DNA of 64,000 bases. Source: QKTW01 sp052161885 (GTDB lineage: Bacteria > Bacteroidota > Bacteroidia > Chitinophagales > Chitinophagaceae). Where the stretch lies: positions 806,001 through 870,000 of the forward strand of contig CP197396.1 of NCBI GenBank assembly GCA_052161885.1, given 5' to 3'. The translations under genes and the position numbers were made by a program. The notes beneath the pieces were generated by a model, which was not told where the DNA came from, did not search any database, and saw nothing but the letters and a program-made list of their open reading frames with translations. Numbering within the stretch: position 1 is the stretch's first letter; every line of letters starts with the position of its first letter. Below, piece after piece: positions 1-10,244 of the stretch.

Positions 1-2902
1 AATAAATATCCCGTACACTCTGCGACGGGAAGTCCAGGTTTACAATCTGTGTATGGAAGATCTTTCTGGCATCACCGTATACAAGGGAGTCACTGCTAAG
101 ACAGAAGGCTACCTCGGAAGCAAGTGTGTCCATACGTACAGTACCATTCATCATCATTTTCAGTGAGTCTGCGATATGCACCATATTGATCGGCGACTGC
201 AGCAATTTAGAACGCAGCAAAGTGTCTTTCTGCACAATAGAATCCAGTGAGAAAAGACCATACTTTGTAGCTATGGCGGCGTTGGGTATTGATTTGAGGC
301 GCGTTTCAAAAGTATCGACAAAACAGCCCAGCAGCCTGCAGTACTCAGGGTGCAAAGGGAGCAATGCTCTTGCTATGGTGTATTGATCTGCCCCGGCATA
401 AGTATAGAGAAACAGAAATGTATCAACAGGTAAAGAGGCCAGGTTGGTATAAGTATGGCCGAACCTGTTTATGCTGATCGCGTTCAGGGCATCTTTCACA
501 CAATCGGACTGATAGCGGTAGCCTGTACCTGCGTTAACTTCTCCCTTTGTCATCACATCAAATATGGAGGGCGATACACCTACAACCATGCCGTTATCTG
601 TATAGCGGCCATATTTGGCTGTGGGAAATAACTCCTCCATCATTTTCTTTGCCAGCTGGGCACAGGGATCGCTTGGTGTATCAGGGCAAGGAAAATGCCT
701 GCTTTCCACTTCATATTTAATGAAGTCATCTTCTGTTTTCGCACAGTTTGGCTTATGGGCAAAAAAGGAATCAACAGCGGCATAAATATCATCGGTGGCG
801 ATAGACAAGGTTTTATCTACTGTGTATTTTCCTTTATGCAGCACGGTGTCTGCTATGGCAATCGCAGGCGGAGGGGTTGGATTTGTTGTTACACCCGTAT
901 TGCCCAATACACCGAATTTATGCATCTGCTGCACGCCGCAATCATCTGTAACTGTATAGTCATAGCTACCTTTTACAGACAAGCCGAGGTATGGAGACGT
1001 ACACACCTGGTAAGGCGTAAATGTATATTCATACTTCACTTCTACCCCGGCGTCATAATCCATATAGAAGTTGCCGTTAAAGATGCGCTGGTGACCGGAG
1101 ATCAGCTGGGTGGTATTGGCCAGTACATCCTCTTTTACCATGCTTGCATTAGGCACTTCATCATTGTACATAATGGCTGTAGATGAAGTGTCTACAGATG
1201 CACCGATCAGTGATGTTGCTACCTGCTTGCCCTCATAGTCTTTTACCAGCATAGACAGCTGGCCATTGGGGTCGGTGGTAACTGTTTTGGTATAGAAATT
1301 CTTAAAGCCTGCATTGAGACCAAACAGGCGGTTCAGATCGCCCTGGTCCGCATTGGTATATTCATTTATGGTTTCATGGCCCATACCTATCTGCAGCTTA
1401 TCACCTGCACCGCCTTTTTTGTCCACGCGATCTGAAAAACCGGGGGACAGACGTGTATGCACAAACGGGTATCCGCCAGCCTGCGGCACATATTTCTGCA
1501 TATCTGCCGTATCTGTGTTCAGCTGCGAATAGTATTTATTGGCCAGCGCATCTGTTTTGAACGGGGGAATAACTATTTCCGCAGGGCAGGTCAGCAGGCG
1601 CATGTCAAAATCTGCTGGTGAATACGGCAGGTTGGTCACACTGCTGGTACTTACGCCGGTGAGGTATTTAAAATCTTTTGTATTAACAACGGAAGGCAAT
1701 GTGGTAATAGCCGGCCGGCCTTCATAGTCGTAGATATTCTCCGTTACAAGCAATTGTCCCGGATTGCTGTTAAACCGCGTAATCGTCTGACGATTTTTCA
1801 GCATGCCATCAAAATAGCCAATAACGTGCTTGTACTTTCCGCCCTCAGCAAAACTGATGGTGTAGTTCCAGTTCAGCGAGTCATGCGTATGGGTATGTGC
1901 AGCGTCTATATAGTAAGCATACGAAGAGGCAGAGCTGGCTGTGCCGTTCTGTGCCGCGCCGTTCCAGATACCGTAAATGGGATACTGGTACAATGCAGAG
2001 TCTACCCGTACCATACGTACTCTGTATATGATATATCCCCTGGGATATATGACAGGGATTGCATAATTCAGGCTGTCTGTGATGACACGGGTAGCATTAT
2101 TTTTAAAATTGTAAGGCACATTTGCTGCACCCAACGGAGTGGAAAGGCTTGCAGAATAATCATCTGCATAAGTCCATTCGAGTTCATATGATGCAGGCAT
2201 TACCTTGCCGAGATATGGTGTTGTCGACGGTGTCCAGTTTACATTGAGTGCCTGTTTGGTAGCATCGTAAGACGAGGAAATATTTAGCCCCATGCTTGCC
2301 GGTGTGTAGTGGGTTTTCAGGTATGGCTGGTACTGCATCGCCAGTTCTATGGTATAATTCTGCACAGTTGTGGGAAGGCTAAGCCCAACAGGTGTACCGG
2401 TTGTGATATCATACAGCCCCAGCACCGTTAGTTTTGCATTATACAGCCCGGGGTAATTACGCAATTGCTCATCCTGGTAAGAAGTGAGCGAATCTGGCGT
2501 ATAAGCAATCGTCAGTGAGTCGGTTGCCGAAAAATTATAGGTGCTGTCTGTAAGCTTATTACTGCCATCTATCTTGTAGATGAGCTTATAAGTATACGCG
2601 TTGTTGGTCATGGTGGCCATAGAATGGTTCACAGCAAATCGTACCAGCGTCTGGTTTGATTTATATTTGACCTTACTGCCAAAAGAAGGGTCTGAAAGCA
2701 TCATGCTCCGTGCATCATTCTGCACATAGAACACATTGGGACCCGCTGCTGTAAGCATGGAAGGCGTAATGATATTGCTGGCTTCACGCGAAGGGAAAGA
2801 TACTCCCTGCCCCATTGCTGTATAGCAAGGCAGCTGGATCATTGTGAACAGGCACAACGAAAGCAATATCCTCAATAAAAAAGTTGATATTTTATTTTGC
2901 AT
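1..2902 (-). CDS. Giant secreted protein, Rhs/YD-cluster member (partial, runs off left edge)
   Basis: An uninterrupted minus-strand reading frame from ATG at 2902 runs off the window, giving at least 967 residues without a stop. It starts with a short charged N-terminus and a hydrophobic signal peptide ending near TAMGQ. The rest is rich in Thr, Ser, Asn and Tyr and reads as repeated beta-sandwich material. Phrases such as YDYEGRPAI, VKDYEGKQVATSLIG and DYTVTDDCGVQQ recall the N-terminal halves of Bacteroidota Rhs-type proteins. A Cys-containing central part (CPDTPSDPCAQLAKKM) is also present. It lies 36 nt after the LolA-like gene and is the last visible member of the cluster. I infer an exported surface protein. 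A C-terminal Rhs core or toxin would lie outside the window and cannot be confirmed. Confidence 0.75.
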   Translation of the reverse strand, partial: MQNKISTFLLRILLSLCLFTMIQLPCYTAMGQGVSFPSREASNIITPSMLTAAGPNVFYVQNDARSMMLSDPSFGSKVKYKSNQTLVRFAVNHSMATMTNNAYTYKLIYKIDGSNKLTDSTYNFSATDSLTIAYTPDSLTSYQDEQLRNYPGLYNAKLTVLGLYDITTGTPVGLSLPTTVQNYTIELAMQYQPYLKTHYTPASMGLNISSSYDATKQALNVNWTPSTTPYLGKVMPASYELEWTYADDYSASLSTPLGAANVPYNFKNNATRVITDSLNYAIPVIYPRGYIIYRVRMVRVDSALYQYPIYGIWNGAAQNGTASSASSYAYYIDAAHTHTHDSLNWNYTISFAEGGKYKHVIGYFDGMLKNRQTITRFNSNPGQLLVTENIYDYEGRPAITTLPSVVNTKDFKYLTGVSTSSVTNLPYSPADFDMRLLTCPAEIVIPPFKTDALANKYYSQLNTDTADMQKYVPQAGGYPFVHTRLSPGFSDRVDKKGGAGDKLQIGMGHETINEYTNADQGDLNRLFGLNAGFKNFYTKTVTTDPNGQLSMLVKDYEGKQVATSLIGASVDTSSTAIMYNDEVPNASMVKEDVLANTTQLISGHQRIFNGNFYMDYDAGVEVKYEYTFTPYQVCTSPYLGLSVKGSYDYTVTDDCGVQQMHKFGVLGNTGVTTNPTPPPAIAIADTVLHKGKYTVDKTLSIATDDIYAAVDSFFAHKPNCAKTEDDFIKYEVESRHFPCPDTPSDPCAQLAKKMMEELFPTAKYGRYTDNGMVVGVSPSIFDVMTKGEVNAGTGYRYQSDCVKDALNAISINRFGHTYTNLASLPVDTFLFLYTYAGADQYTIARALLPLHPEYCRLLGCFVDTFETRLKSIPNAAIATKYGLFSLDSIVQKDTLLRSKLLQSPINMVHIADSLKMMMNGTVRMDTLASEVAFCLSSDSLVYGDARKIFHTQIVNLDFPSQSVRDIY

Positions 2903-2938
2903 AAAATAATTTTTCTTCGGTATGATGATGGTTACCCG

Positions 2939-3658
2939 TTAAATAGTTTTTATAGTATATCCTTTGTAGGTGATGGATAGATAGGTCTTCAGATCTTTGC
3001 TCTTTTCTTCCAGCAGCTGTACCTCCGCCGGGGCTTTTCTTGTATAATGATTCATCTGTACCTGCTGCAGGATCTTTGACTGCCGGTCCGGCGCAGGACG
3101 CTCAAATACATATTCAATACTGCGGAACAATGAATCAGTTGTGTTATATACCATCTTCATCTCCTTTACGGAAGAGTGTTCCGGGTATTTCAGCACATAA
3201 ACCAGCTGGCCTTTATCCCGTTTCTGAGAAGCTACTGTCGCTTCTGCCAGGAAGAGACTGTCCAGCATGCCCAGCATCTGGGGGCTGCGAAAGGCGTCCA
3301 GTACAGCACCTGCAATACTGTCGCTGTTATATTGCTGGTAATAAATGGTCTTATCGCCGGTGTTTACCCGGAACTGACCGTGCCTGCTGACAAAGAACAG
3401 CGCACCGGCAGATTGTGTATAAAAAAGAAAGGATCGCCTCGACTGATAATTGCTTATATGTACGGTATCCCTGCGGCTGTCACTGCCTTCCAGCCTGGAT
3501 ATAACGGTGAGGTCATAACCATAATTATCTTCATTTTTCAAGGCTTCGAAAAGGCCGGTAAGTGTTTTATCTGCGGAGGCATTTGCATTGCGCACAGGAC
3601 CAACCGCAAAGGCATTGCAACAAATGCAGATCAATATACAGGTGATTATACTTTTCAT
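2939..3658 (-). CDS. Periplasmic LolA-like protein
   Basis: The 239-aa product begins with a clear signal peptide (MKSIITCILICICCNAFA). The mature part has the pattern of LolA/LolB-fold lipoprotein carriers: a long amphipathic start, then beta strands around SYSV-like segments, QFRVNTGDKTIYYQQYNSDSI and YVLKYPEHSSVKEMKMVYNTTDSLF, ending in a strand YLSITYKGYTIKTI. The fold assignment is my inference from this strand pattern; no invariant residue proves it. It sits 9 nt after the 2186-aa giant gene and 36 nt before the next giant gene, so it is almost certainly co-transcribed. It may chaperone or escort one of the two exported partners through the periplasm. A dedicated LolA-like protein inside an Rhs-type cluster would be unusual. 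Confidence 0.7.
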   Translation of the reverse strand: MKSIITCILICICCNAFAVGPVRNANASADKTLTGLFEALKNEDNYGYDLTVISRLEGSDSRRDTVHISNYQSRRSFLFYTQSAGALFFVSRHGQFRVNTGDKTIYYQQYNSDSIAGAVLDAFRSPQMLGMLDSLFLAEATVASQKRDKGQLVYVLKYPEHSSVKEMKMVYNTTDSLFRSIEYVFERPAPDRQSKILQQVQMNHYTRKAPAEVQLLEEKSKDLKTYLSITYKGYTIKTI

Positions 3659-3667
3659 AACAATGCT

Positions 3668-6600
3668 TTAATTGGTTTTACGATGTGTGCTGCGGGATTC
3701 TGATACGGTAAGGATGCCTTTGCTGGTCTCTTTCTTGGTGCGCACCAGGTTGCCTTCTGCGTCATATTCGTAGAATGTTGCATAGTTGTTTTCATCCAGT
3801 GTAGCCATCAGTTTCCGGGTAACCGGATGATAGACGAAACCCTTACTGTTAGACTCGAACGGATATATCCGCAGATCGTCGTAGTAAAAATTCTTACCCA
3901 GTTTTAACCTGAAATAGTTGTTGGTGGGTGAAACCGTAAATACTACCGAAAACTGCTGCCATCCGTCAATAACGGGGGATACAGCGCCCAGTGGTGCCCA
4001 GAAAGAGGTGCCGGTAGCCGTAGTATCCATGATAATGGAAGCCAGTGCCGTGGCAGAATAGTCGGTTGTTACGGTTGAGTTTGATAGCGTAGTTGGCTTC
4101 AGCCATACGGAGGCAACATATTTTCTGCCGCTGTTCATTTTAAAGGAATATCCGTTGGTCATGCCCGGAGCATTTCCGTTTAACGGTATATAAATATCGC
4201 TGCTGCCGGTCTTCAGGCTGTAGGTGCCGGTGTGCTGGTCTTCAGATGTTATGGTGAACATATTACCGGTGGCTGTAAGATTGCACAGCTTGTAGAATAA
4301 GTCCAGTGAATTAAAATTCTGCAGGTATGGCTCAAACGGAGAATACAGCAATGGCTTATAGCTTTCATTGGCGTTCGATACCGGACGCAGCAGTGCATAA
4401 TCATCAAAGCTTTCATACAGTACATCGCCCTGGCGTGCATTTTTCGTTACACAGATTGGCAACTGCTGGTTGTAGCCATATATAGCGGAGTTATAACCGA
4501 TACCATCTTCGAGGTTTTCCAGTTCCTGGCCATACCAGTTGTATTTGGTGATATGCTGTGCATTTACCCAGTTCTCGTCGTCGGTCCCGTCGTAGTGTCC
4601 TACTTTGCCCAACTGTATCTTTTTACTTACCAGGTGCGGGAAGCTGTTCTGCGAGGAGCCGAAAGGGCTGAGTGGTATACTGGCCGTATCGAAAGTATGT
4701 GTTGGCTGGGCATAATAACCATTAGGACCTGACGTGACAACAACAGAATCATATACGGGATATGCATAAGAATGCCATCTGCTAAGCGTAAGATCATAGC
4801 TCTGAAGATAGGAACTGCCTGCTCTTGTGTAATCAAGTTCATAAAACGCGTTACAGCAACCGCTGTTATAAGATACATACATCGGAGCTCCGCAATCATC
4901 GACAATATGATGCCCGAGGAATTCCAGATTGTGTATCACCATTGACCCGGTACTGTCGTTATGTGTGTATACATCAAGGACAGGAGAAGGGCTATTACTA
5001 TTCCAAAGCCAATAAATAGGACATGCTCCCAGGTCGTACAGAATTCTGAATCGTGAATTCTGCCAGCAGGAATTTGTATTCATATGATACCTTATCTGGA
5101 GCGAATCCCCGCCCAGGTAAGTAGCATATAAAGAATCAAAAAGGTTATCGCAATTAACGGTACAGTAACTCGGATAAGTATCTTTTTCCGTCGGCCAGTA
5201 GGAGGCGCTGTTGAATACACCTGCTTTACGGGCTGTACCGCCTGTATAATCGCGATCTTTTAAGTTCACAACCTGTCTTTCGGGACGGTACTGGTTTATT
5301 TTGCCTGTCGTGAATGGATTCAATGAATCTGAAGTTACATTGGCTGCATATACCTGGTCAAGATTATGGTTGTACCGTGTGGCATTCAGGCTCACGAGGT
5401 TTGTCAGGTCATCTTTAAGGTACGGGTATATATTGCTGCTGTCAGTAGTCGTAAAGGACTGCAGCGTTTCACCCAGGCGGTTACGGTTACCGGAGCGGGT
5501 TACACGATAGGCAAGGTTGTTATAAGTATTGCCTTGTGTCCAGAAGCCACCTTGCTTGTAAGGTTCACGTGTAGCCATGATCAGGTAACAGTTCTGATCG
5601 TCGGCAGAATAGCCCATTACCCATACTTTCACGGGTACATCCAGCGGGCCGGTCTGTAGCAACAACTCATCACCGATCTTAAACTTCGGCATCTCTTCAT
5701 TTACAATAACACGTGCCACCGGCATGAGGTGCGACAGGTCATAATGTGAACTGAAGCCTTCGTTATAATTCACAAATTTCTCGGAGAACTTACCAAATGT
5801 ATCTATAGTTACTATATGGGAGAATTTGCCGGTCAGGTCGTGGTTCTCATAAGATGGGCCGAGCTCTTTGTAGGCCCAGTATGCCGGGTAGCTTGCGGTA
5901 AACTCACGGTCGCCGTACTGGTTATTTACAGAGGTTACCAGCACATTGCCCGTCTGCGGATCAAACACATCATTATGTACTTCTGTGATAGCGCCCTGGT
6001 TGTTACTGGTCACTTTGCTGATGATGCCATACTGTTGGGTTACCTTGGTAACAGTAGCACATTTGAAGGTAGAAACATTGCTGAAGCCGAAAGGATAAAT
6101 GATGGGGATCGCAATAGGTACAAACACTACGATAAAGCCATTCAGGTTGCCACTCACTTCATGCATATCTGCTGTTGATTTGGCCATGCGGCTGTCGACG
6201 GTGACATCTGTTTCAATGCCCATTTTTTTATTGACCACCTGCAGTTGTCCCTGTGATGCATTATAGTCAAATGAAGGCACCATATTGCTTAGCTGTCCGT
6301 TCTGTGTCAGGTAATCGTACTGCTGATAGTTGACGAGCTCGCGGGCATTCGTTGTGGTGTCCGGCTTCAGTACATAATGTTCTGTAGTACGTTGCTTGCC
6401 ATGCATATCGTTGAAAACAATGGAGAAGCCCTGCGTGGATTCCTGCTCTGTTGTGATGCTGGTCAGTGATACATCCTTGCTGTTTTTGGGCGTATGAATA
6501 CTACTTGGTGTAGCCTGTATCGGAAAATCTTTTGCGGTATAGAATGTGCTTACGTCCTCACTTTGAGAAGAGCGTCCTTTGTCAATGTTGATGCTTCGTG

Positions 6601-9600
6601 CGGTAACTTTTCTGTAACCTACTACAGCACCAGGATAAAAGCTCTCTCCTACCGGGAACTCCTGGTATAGATCTACCGGATCGTTAGGCGGGAAGTGTGT
6701 ACTTTGTTGTGCTGTATAGCTTACAGGCAAACGCTGCGGTATCTCATCGCCGCCGATCATTGGCTCGTAACTGGCCACACCACTGCTTATTGTACCTTTG
6801 CCATCTTCACGTGGCATCGTGTAATCGTAAGTCTTTCCATATATGGCTTCATTGCCGCCGGCCATTGAACTCCAGCTGTCGTAGAAGCGTATGGTTTTTA
6901 CGCGCTGGCCGCCGCCTTTCTTTTTCAGGCCCGGACTTGTAAGGCGCATAAAAGCTTTGTGCAGATCAGCGTCCTGCCCTTTACCATCGTTAATCATATT
7001 CAGCAGCGGGCTTTTGTTCAGGCCAAACAGTTCTTTCAGCGATCCCTTAAGGCCTGTTACTATATTGGTAATGTCCGATGACTCCGGATCAGATCCGGGG
7101 AACAATACCTGTGGCAGGCTGTAACGTCCCACATTCAGAGCTGCATATGTTACCGGGTTGGCTTTATGACCGCTGCCTTCAAGATCTTTAGCGGCCAGTT
7201 TTACATAGCCGTAACCAAAATTATTGGGGCAGATTCCAATACCTTCTACTGTTGCATAGCCTTTTATCGGTTCAAAAAGGCCTTCCTTCAGTTCTACCGG
7301 TATATTATAATACATCAGGTTAGTGTCCCTCATGTAATTTTCCGGGAAAGTAAGTAGCCCGTTCTCTGAGCCCTGCCTGCGTTTAAAATAGAAATACAGG
7401 TTGGGCTGATCGGCTGAGAAGTAGAGTTGATTGGCTCCCGGATCATAGTTGGAAGTACTGCCCATACCTGCTACCATAAACATTTCCTTTGCTTCCTTAT
7501 CCTGTACATAGCCATAGTCGTCCGCCTCATAATCCACTTTTATCACTCCCCCTGATGGCAATCCGATCTGTGTAAGCGACCATGCCGGAGCATATGAGTC
7601 AGCAACACCGGGATTCTGGTCGACAAAGGGAAATTCAAAGTTGTTCATGAAGGGGTTTGAGTTAGGTTTGTAGAAACCCCATTTGTCTTTTCCTGCTATA
7701 TCATAATCCGGATTAAGATTGCTATACGTAAAGTTGTAAGCAGCAGACAAACTGAGATTGGAAGTACCGTACCGTATCTGTATTTTTTTCAGTGTAAGCT
7801 TACCCCCTGCTGTATCCGAAGAATTCGGCAGATGTTTACAGAGACTGTAATCGTATGTGAAGAATACCGTTTTTATTGGTTGTGCATTTGCTCCGTTTGT
7901 AAAGCGGTCATGCTTATTGTAAAGCACTATTGAATCCAGTTTGTAGGATACATTCTGTTTGGCATCTGCCGGGTTATCATATGGGGTACCATTGTAAGTA
8001 GGGCCGTTATGAAGAAGGCTGCCCGGATAACCAAGTGCATCATTCCTTTTGGACACATAGAATTCTGCTACATAGTTTTTTGTTTCGATCGAATGCAGCA
8101 TCCATTGTTCGCGGGAGCCGGCAATGTAAGAAGCTTTATCATCCATCCTGTCGCTGTAGTAGCCCGGCATAAACTGTGCTTTACCGTTTTCCATCGGTGA
8201 GCGCCAGCGATAGTCGGTGCTTTTGCGGGAATAATTGAATTTAGTGTAAGTGCCCAGGTCATCATCGGTGATGCCATCTCCCGTAACATCTACATAATCG
8301 GCAGACAAAACACCTGTAAGCAGATGGGCTGTAACATAAGAAGGTGTTACAGTAGATGAGTAATAATGATCAATGCCGTGACCATTGCTGCGGCTGTCAT
8401 CACTGCCCTGGTCATAGTCAATCAGGAATTTTGCCTTGTCTGCTTTGTGTGCATTGGTATCCACAGCGAAGGTCACCTCACGTTGTACGTTATTTAGAAC
8501 AGGCAGTCCATATACATATCTGCGTCCGTCTTTCTGTGTCTGTACAATCTCTGTTATCTGCTGCTGTGTTCTTTTCAGTTTTTTTGTCGGGTCGTTGTCT
8601 ACACGTGTTATATATTGTTTCCCAACAGTCGGGTAAGTGCTGAAGCCGGTTGTATCTGTATAGGAAACAAGCTTCCTGGTGCCTACCAATGCGGGAGTAT
8701 CGGCGTCGGCGCCTGTATGTGTAAAAATATGGTTGGCACGGACAATACGGGTATCTGCATCCGGTTTTACAAGCGGTACATTGCCTATGTTTTCCGGTGT
8801 GATATAATCGGTATTACCGTATGAGTTCAGGTAGGTTTCATTGTTTTGCGTAAGCTCACCTGCTTCCTTAAAATATACGTCCTCAAAATACCCGCCATTT
8901 GGATTTTTGCCTGTGAAAGGTCTTTTATAATTGCTCCAGGGGCCTGATTCTGTATTACCGTCCGTTTCTACATATTCACCGCCCAGGGAAAACAGATTGC
9001 CTAACCCCCCTTCAATAGACAGTGATTCTGTATGCTGGTCACTTTTATTTACAGGATCATATACACTGCCTACATCATTACGGAACGGCCGGAACGACCC
9101 TCCTGTACCCTGCCCGCTTACATTATAAACATCATAGGTAAGGTGGGTTTGCGGCAGAAAAAACATCGTAGTATTAAACGTTCCGTCTTTCTCCCGTGCA
9201 AAATCCAGCAGATCATTATCAGTGGCTTTATCCAGGTTAAAATACCCGTAGCCTTTCCTCGAGCCTATTGGATCATAAGACAAGGTGGACACAGAACCAT
9301 TTGCCTTACCATTGATGTAAACACCATATACTTCGCCACCCAGCTTTAACTGACCGGAAAAAGAGTTCATATAGGAAGCATTGGTTACTGCTGCCGAATA
9401 GTTCTGCTGGGCAATAGGTACTGAAGTACCTGTAGAAAGTGAGGCACTTCCGCTGCCGCTTTTCAGGCCTATGCTTGCGTTAAAGCCTACGTTGCGCCTG
9501 AGTCCCGTACGCGGGCTGTATGTTCCGCCGGTATTCAGGTTAAAACTGCCGCTTGCCCCCAGGTCATGATTTATGCTCTGGGAAATACCTACACCAGCCA

Positions 9601-10228
9601 TCGCTCCGTAGTCAACAGCAGCACCGGTTTGTGAGCCTATAGATGCCCCCACGTTTAATCCGGCTGAGAAGATTCCCTTAAAACTGGTATTGATACCCGC
9701 AGATGTGGTAAAATCTACCCCTACCCCTCTGTAGTTACTGATTGTAAGATAACCGCCCAGGCTGGCGTCTATGCTTATATAAGGGTCGCCGGCCCCAAAA
9801 AGCTCTACGCCTCCTTCAAGGCCTATGTTCTTGGTTATTTCCGGTTTAATGTTCATTTCCTTTTCAATGGTATCTCCGGCAAACTCATCCGGTAATCCTC
9901 TTAATCCGCGGTTTACAGCGCCCGGTGAAATATTCCACCCGAGTCCTACCCAGCTTGCTTCCTGATCCATAGTAACTCCACCATGATAGGAAATATTGAT
10001 CGGGTAACCTTCTACGTCCAGAAGAGGAATGTTGTAGACAAAGTCGCCGGTGAACAGGTCTACCATATCAGTAGTACCTACCGGCTCGAAGCTTTGTATC
10101 TCCGGCTGTACCGGACCTGAAGAAAGGGCATAGGACACTGTAGGACAGATCATGTCCAGCACCATAATGGAGAGCATGGTCCAGGATATATGCCTGCGGA
10201 TCTTTTTGTGTAACAGCGCTTGTATCAT
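3668..10228 (-). CDS. Giant Rhs/YD-related surface protein (2186 aa)
   Basis: The protein has a hydrophobic N-terminal export segment (about residues 13-35). It then carries the block typical of Bacteroidota Rhs/SpvB-like giants: VDLFTGDFVYNIPLLDVEG, YHGGVTMDQEASWVGLGWNI and NRGLRGLPDEF, at about residues 55-130. A Gly/Ser-rich stretch follows (about 140-300), then a very long Tyr/Asn/Asp-rich beta region. Near the C-terminus a jelly-roll, carbohydrate-binding-module-like segment is visible (EDQHTGTYSLKTG to FYYDDLRIYPFE). One YD-type repeat, FYEYDAEGNLVRTKKET, ends the protein. The visible YD repeat is single and terminal, so this is not a classical Rhs core with a self-cleaving toxin tip. 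It is 16 nt after a lipoprotein gene. Function unknown; a displayed adhesin or shell protein is my best inference. Confidence 0.8.
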   Translation of the reverse strand: MIQALLHKKIRRHISWTMLSIMVLDMICPTVSYALSSGPVQPEIQSFEPVGTTDMVDLFTGDFVYNIPLLDVEGYPINISYHGGVTMDQEASWVGLGWNISPGAVNRGLRGLPDEFAGDTIEKEMNIKPEITKNIGLEGGVELFGAGDPYISIDASLGGYLTISNYRGVGVDFTTSAGINTSFKGIFSAGLNVGASIGSQTGAAVDYGAMAGVGISQSINHDLGASGSFNLNTGGTYSPRTGLRRNVGFNASIGLKSGSGSASLSTGTSVPIAQQNYSAAVTNASYMNSFSGQLKLGGEVYGVYINGKANGSVSTLSYDPIGSRKGYGYFNLDKATDNDLLDFAREKDGTFNTTMFFLPQTHLTYDVYNVSGQGTGGSFRPFRNDVGSVYDPVNKSDQHTESLSIEGGLGNLFSLGGEYVETDGNTESGPWSNYKRPFTGKNPNGGYFEDVYFKEAGELTQNNETYLNSYGNTDYITPENIGNVPLVKPDADTRIVRANHIFTHTGADADTPALVGTRKLVSYTDTTGFSTYPTVGKQYITRVDNDPTKKLKRTQQQITEIVQTQKDGRRYVYGLPVLNNVQREVTFAVDTNAHKADKAKFLIDYDQGSDDSRSNGHGIDHYYSSTVTPSYVTAHLLTGVLSADYVDVTGDGITDDDLGTYTKFNYSRKSTDYRWRSPMENGKAQFMPGYYSDRMDDKASYIAGSREQWMLHSIETKNYVAEFYVSKRNDALGYPGSLLHNGPTYNGTPYDNPADAKQNVSYKLDSIVLYNKHDRFTNGANAQPIKTVFFTYDYSLCKHLPNSSDTAGGKLTLKKIQIRYGTSNLSLSAAYNFTYSNLNPDYDIAGKDKWGFYKPNSNPFMNNFEFPFVDQNPGVADSYAPAWSLTQIGLPSGGVIKVDYEADDYGYVQDKEAKEMFMVAGMGSTSNYDPGANQLYFSADQPNLYFYFKRRQGSENGLLTFPENYMRDTNLMYYNIPVELKEGLFEPIKGYATVEGIGICPNNFGYGYVKLAAKDLEGSGHKANPVTYAALNVGRYSLPQVLFPGSDPESSDITNIVTGLKGSLKELFGLNKSPLLNMINDGKGQDADLHKAFMRLTSPGLKKKGGGQRVKTIRFYDSWSSMAGGNEAIYGKTYDYTMPREDGKGTISSGVASYEPMIGGDEIPQRLPVSYTAQQSTHFPPNDPVDLYQEFPVGESFYPGAVVGYRKVTARSINIDKGRSSQSEDVSTFYTAKDFPIQATPSSIHTPKNSKDVSLTSITTEQESTQGFSIVFNDMHGKQRTTEHYVLKPDTTTNARELVNYQQYDYLTQNGQLSNMVPSFDYNASQGQLQVVNKKMGIETDVTVDSRMAKSTADMHEVSGNLNGFIVVFVPIAIPIIYPFGFSNVSTFKCATVTKVTQQYGIISKVTSNNQGAITEVHNDVFDPQTGNVLVTSVNNQYGDREFTASYPAYWAYKELGPSYENHDLTGKFSHIVTIDTFGKFSEKFVNYNEGFSSHYDLSHLMPVARVIVNEEMPKFKIGDELLLQTGPLDVPVKVWVMGYSADDQNCYLIMATREPYKQGGFWTQGNTYNNLAYRVTRSGNRNRLGETLQSFTTTDSSNIYPYLKDDLTNLVSLNATRYNHNLDQVYAANVTSDSLNPFTTGKINQYRPERQVVNLKDRDYTGGTARKAGVFNSASYWPTEKDTYPSYCTVNCDNLFDSLYATYLGGDSLQIRYHMNTNSCWQNSRFRILYDLGACPIYWLWNSNSPSPVLDVYTHNDSTGSMVIHNLEFLGHHIVDDCGAPMYVSYNSGCCNAFYELDYTRAGSSYLQSYDLTLSRWHSYAYPVYDSVVVTSGPNGYYAQPTHTFDTASIPLSPFGSSQNSFPHLVSKKIQLGKVGHYDGTDDENWVNAQHITKYNWYGQELENLEDGIGYNSAIYGYNQQLPICVTKNARQGDVLYESFDDYALLRPVSNANESYKPLLYSPFEPYLQNFNSLDLFYKLCNLTATGNMFTITSEDQHTGTYSLKTGSSDIYIPLNGNAPGMTNGYSFKMNSGRKYVASVWLKPTTLSNSTVTTDYSATALASIIMDTTATGTSFWAPLGAVSPVIDGWQQFSVVFTVSPTNNYFRLKLGKNFYYDDLRIYPFESNSKGFVYHPVTRKLMATLDENNYATFYEYDAEGNLVRTKKETSKGILTVSESRSTHRKTN

Positions 10229-10244
10229 AATATAGTTCTGGTAA

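Noticed and set aside
5816..6178. Plus-strand frames of 60-190 codons inside the giant-protein genes (and similar ones elsewhere)
   Set aside because: They overlap strongly supported minus-strand genes, use biased residues (His, Cys, Tyr) and have no family signal.
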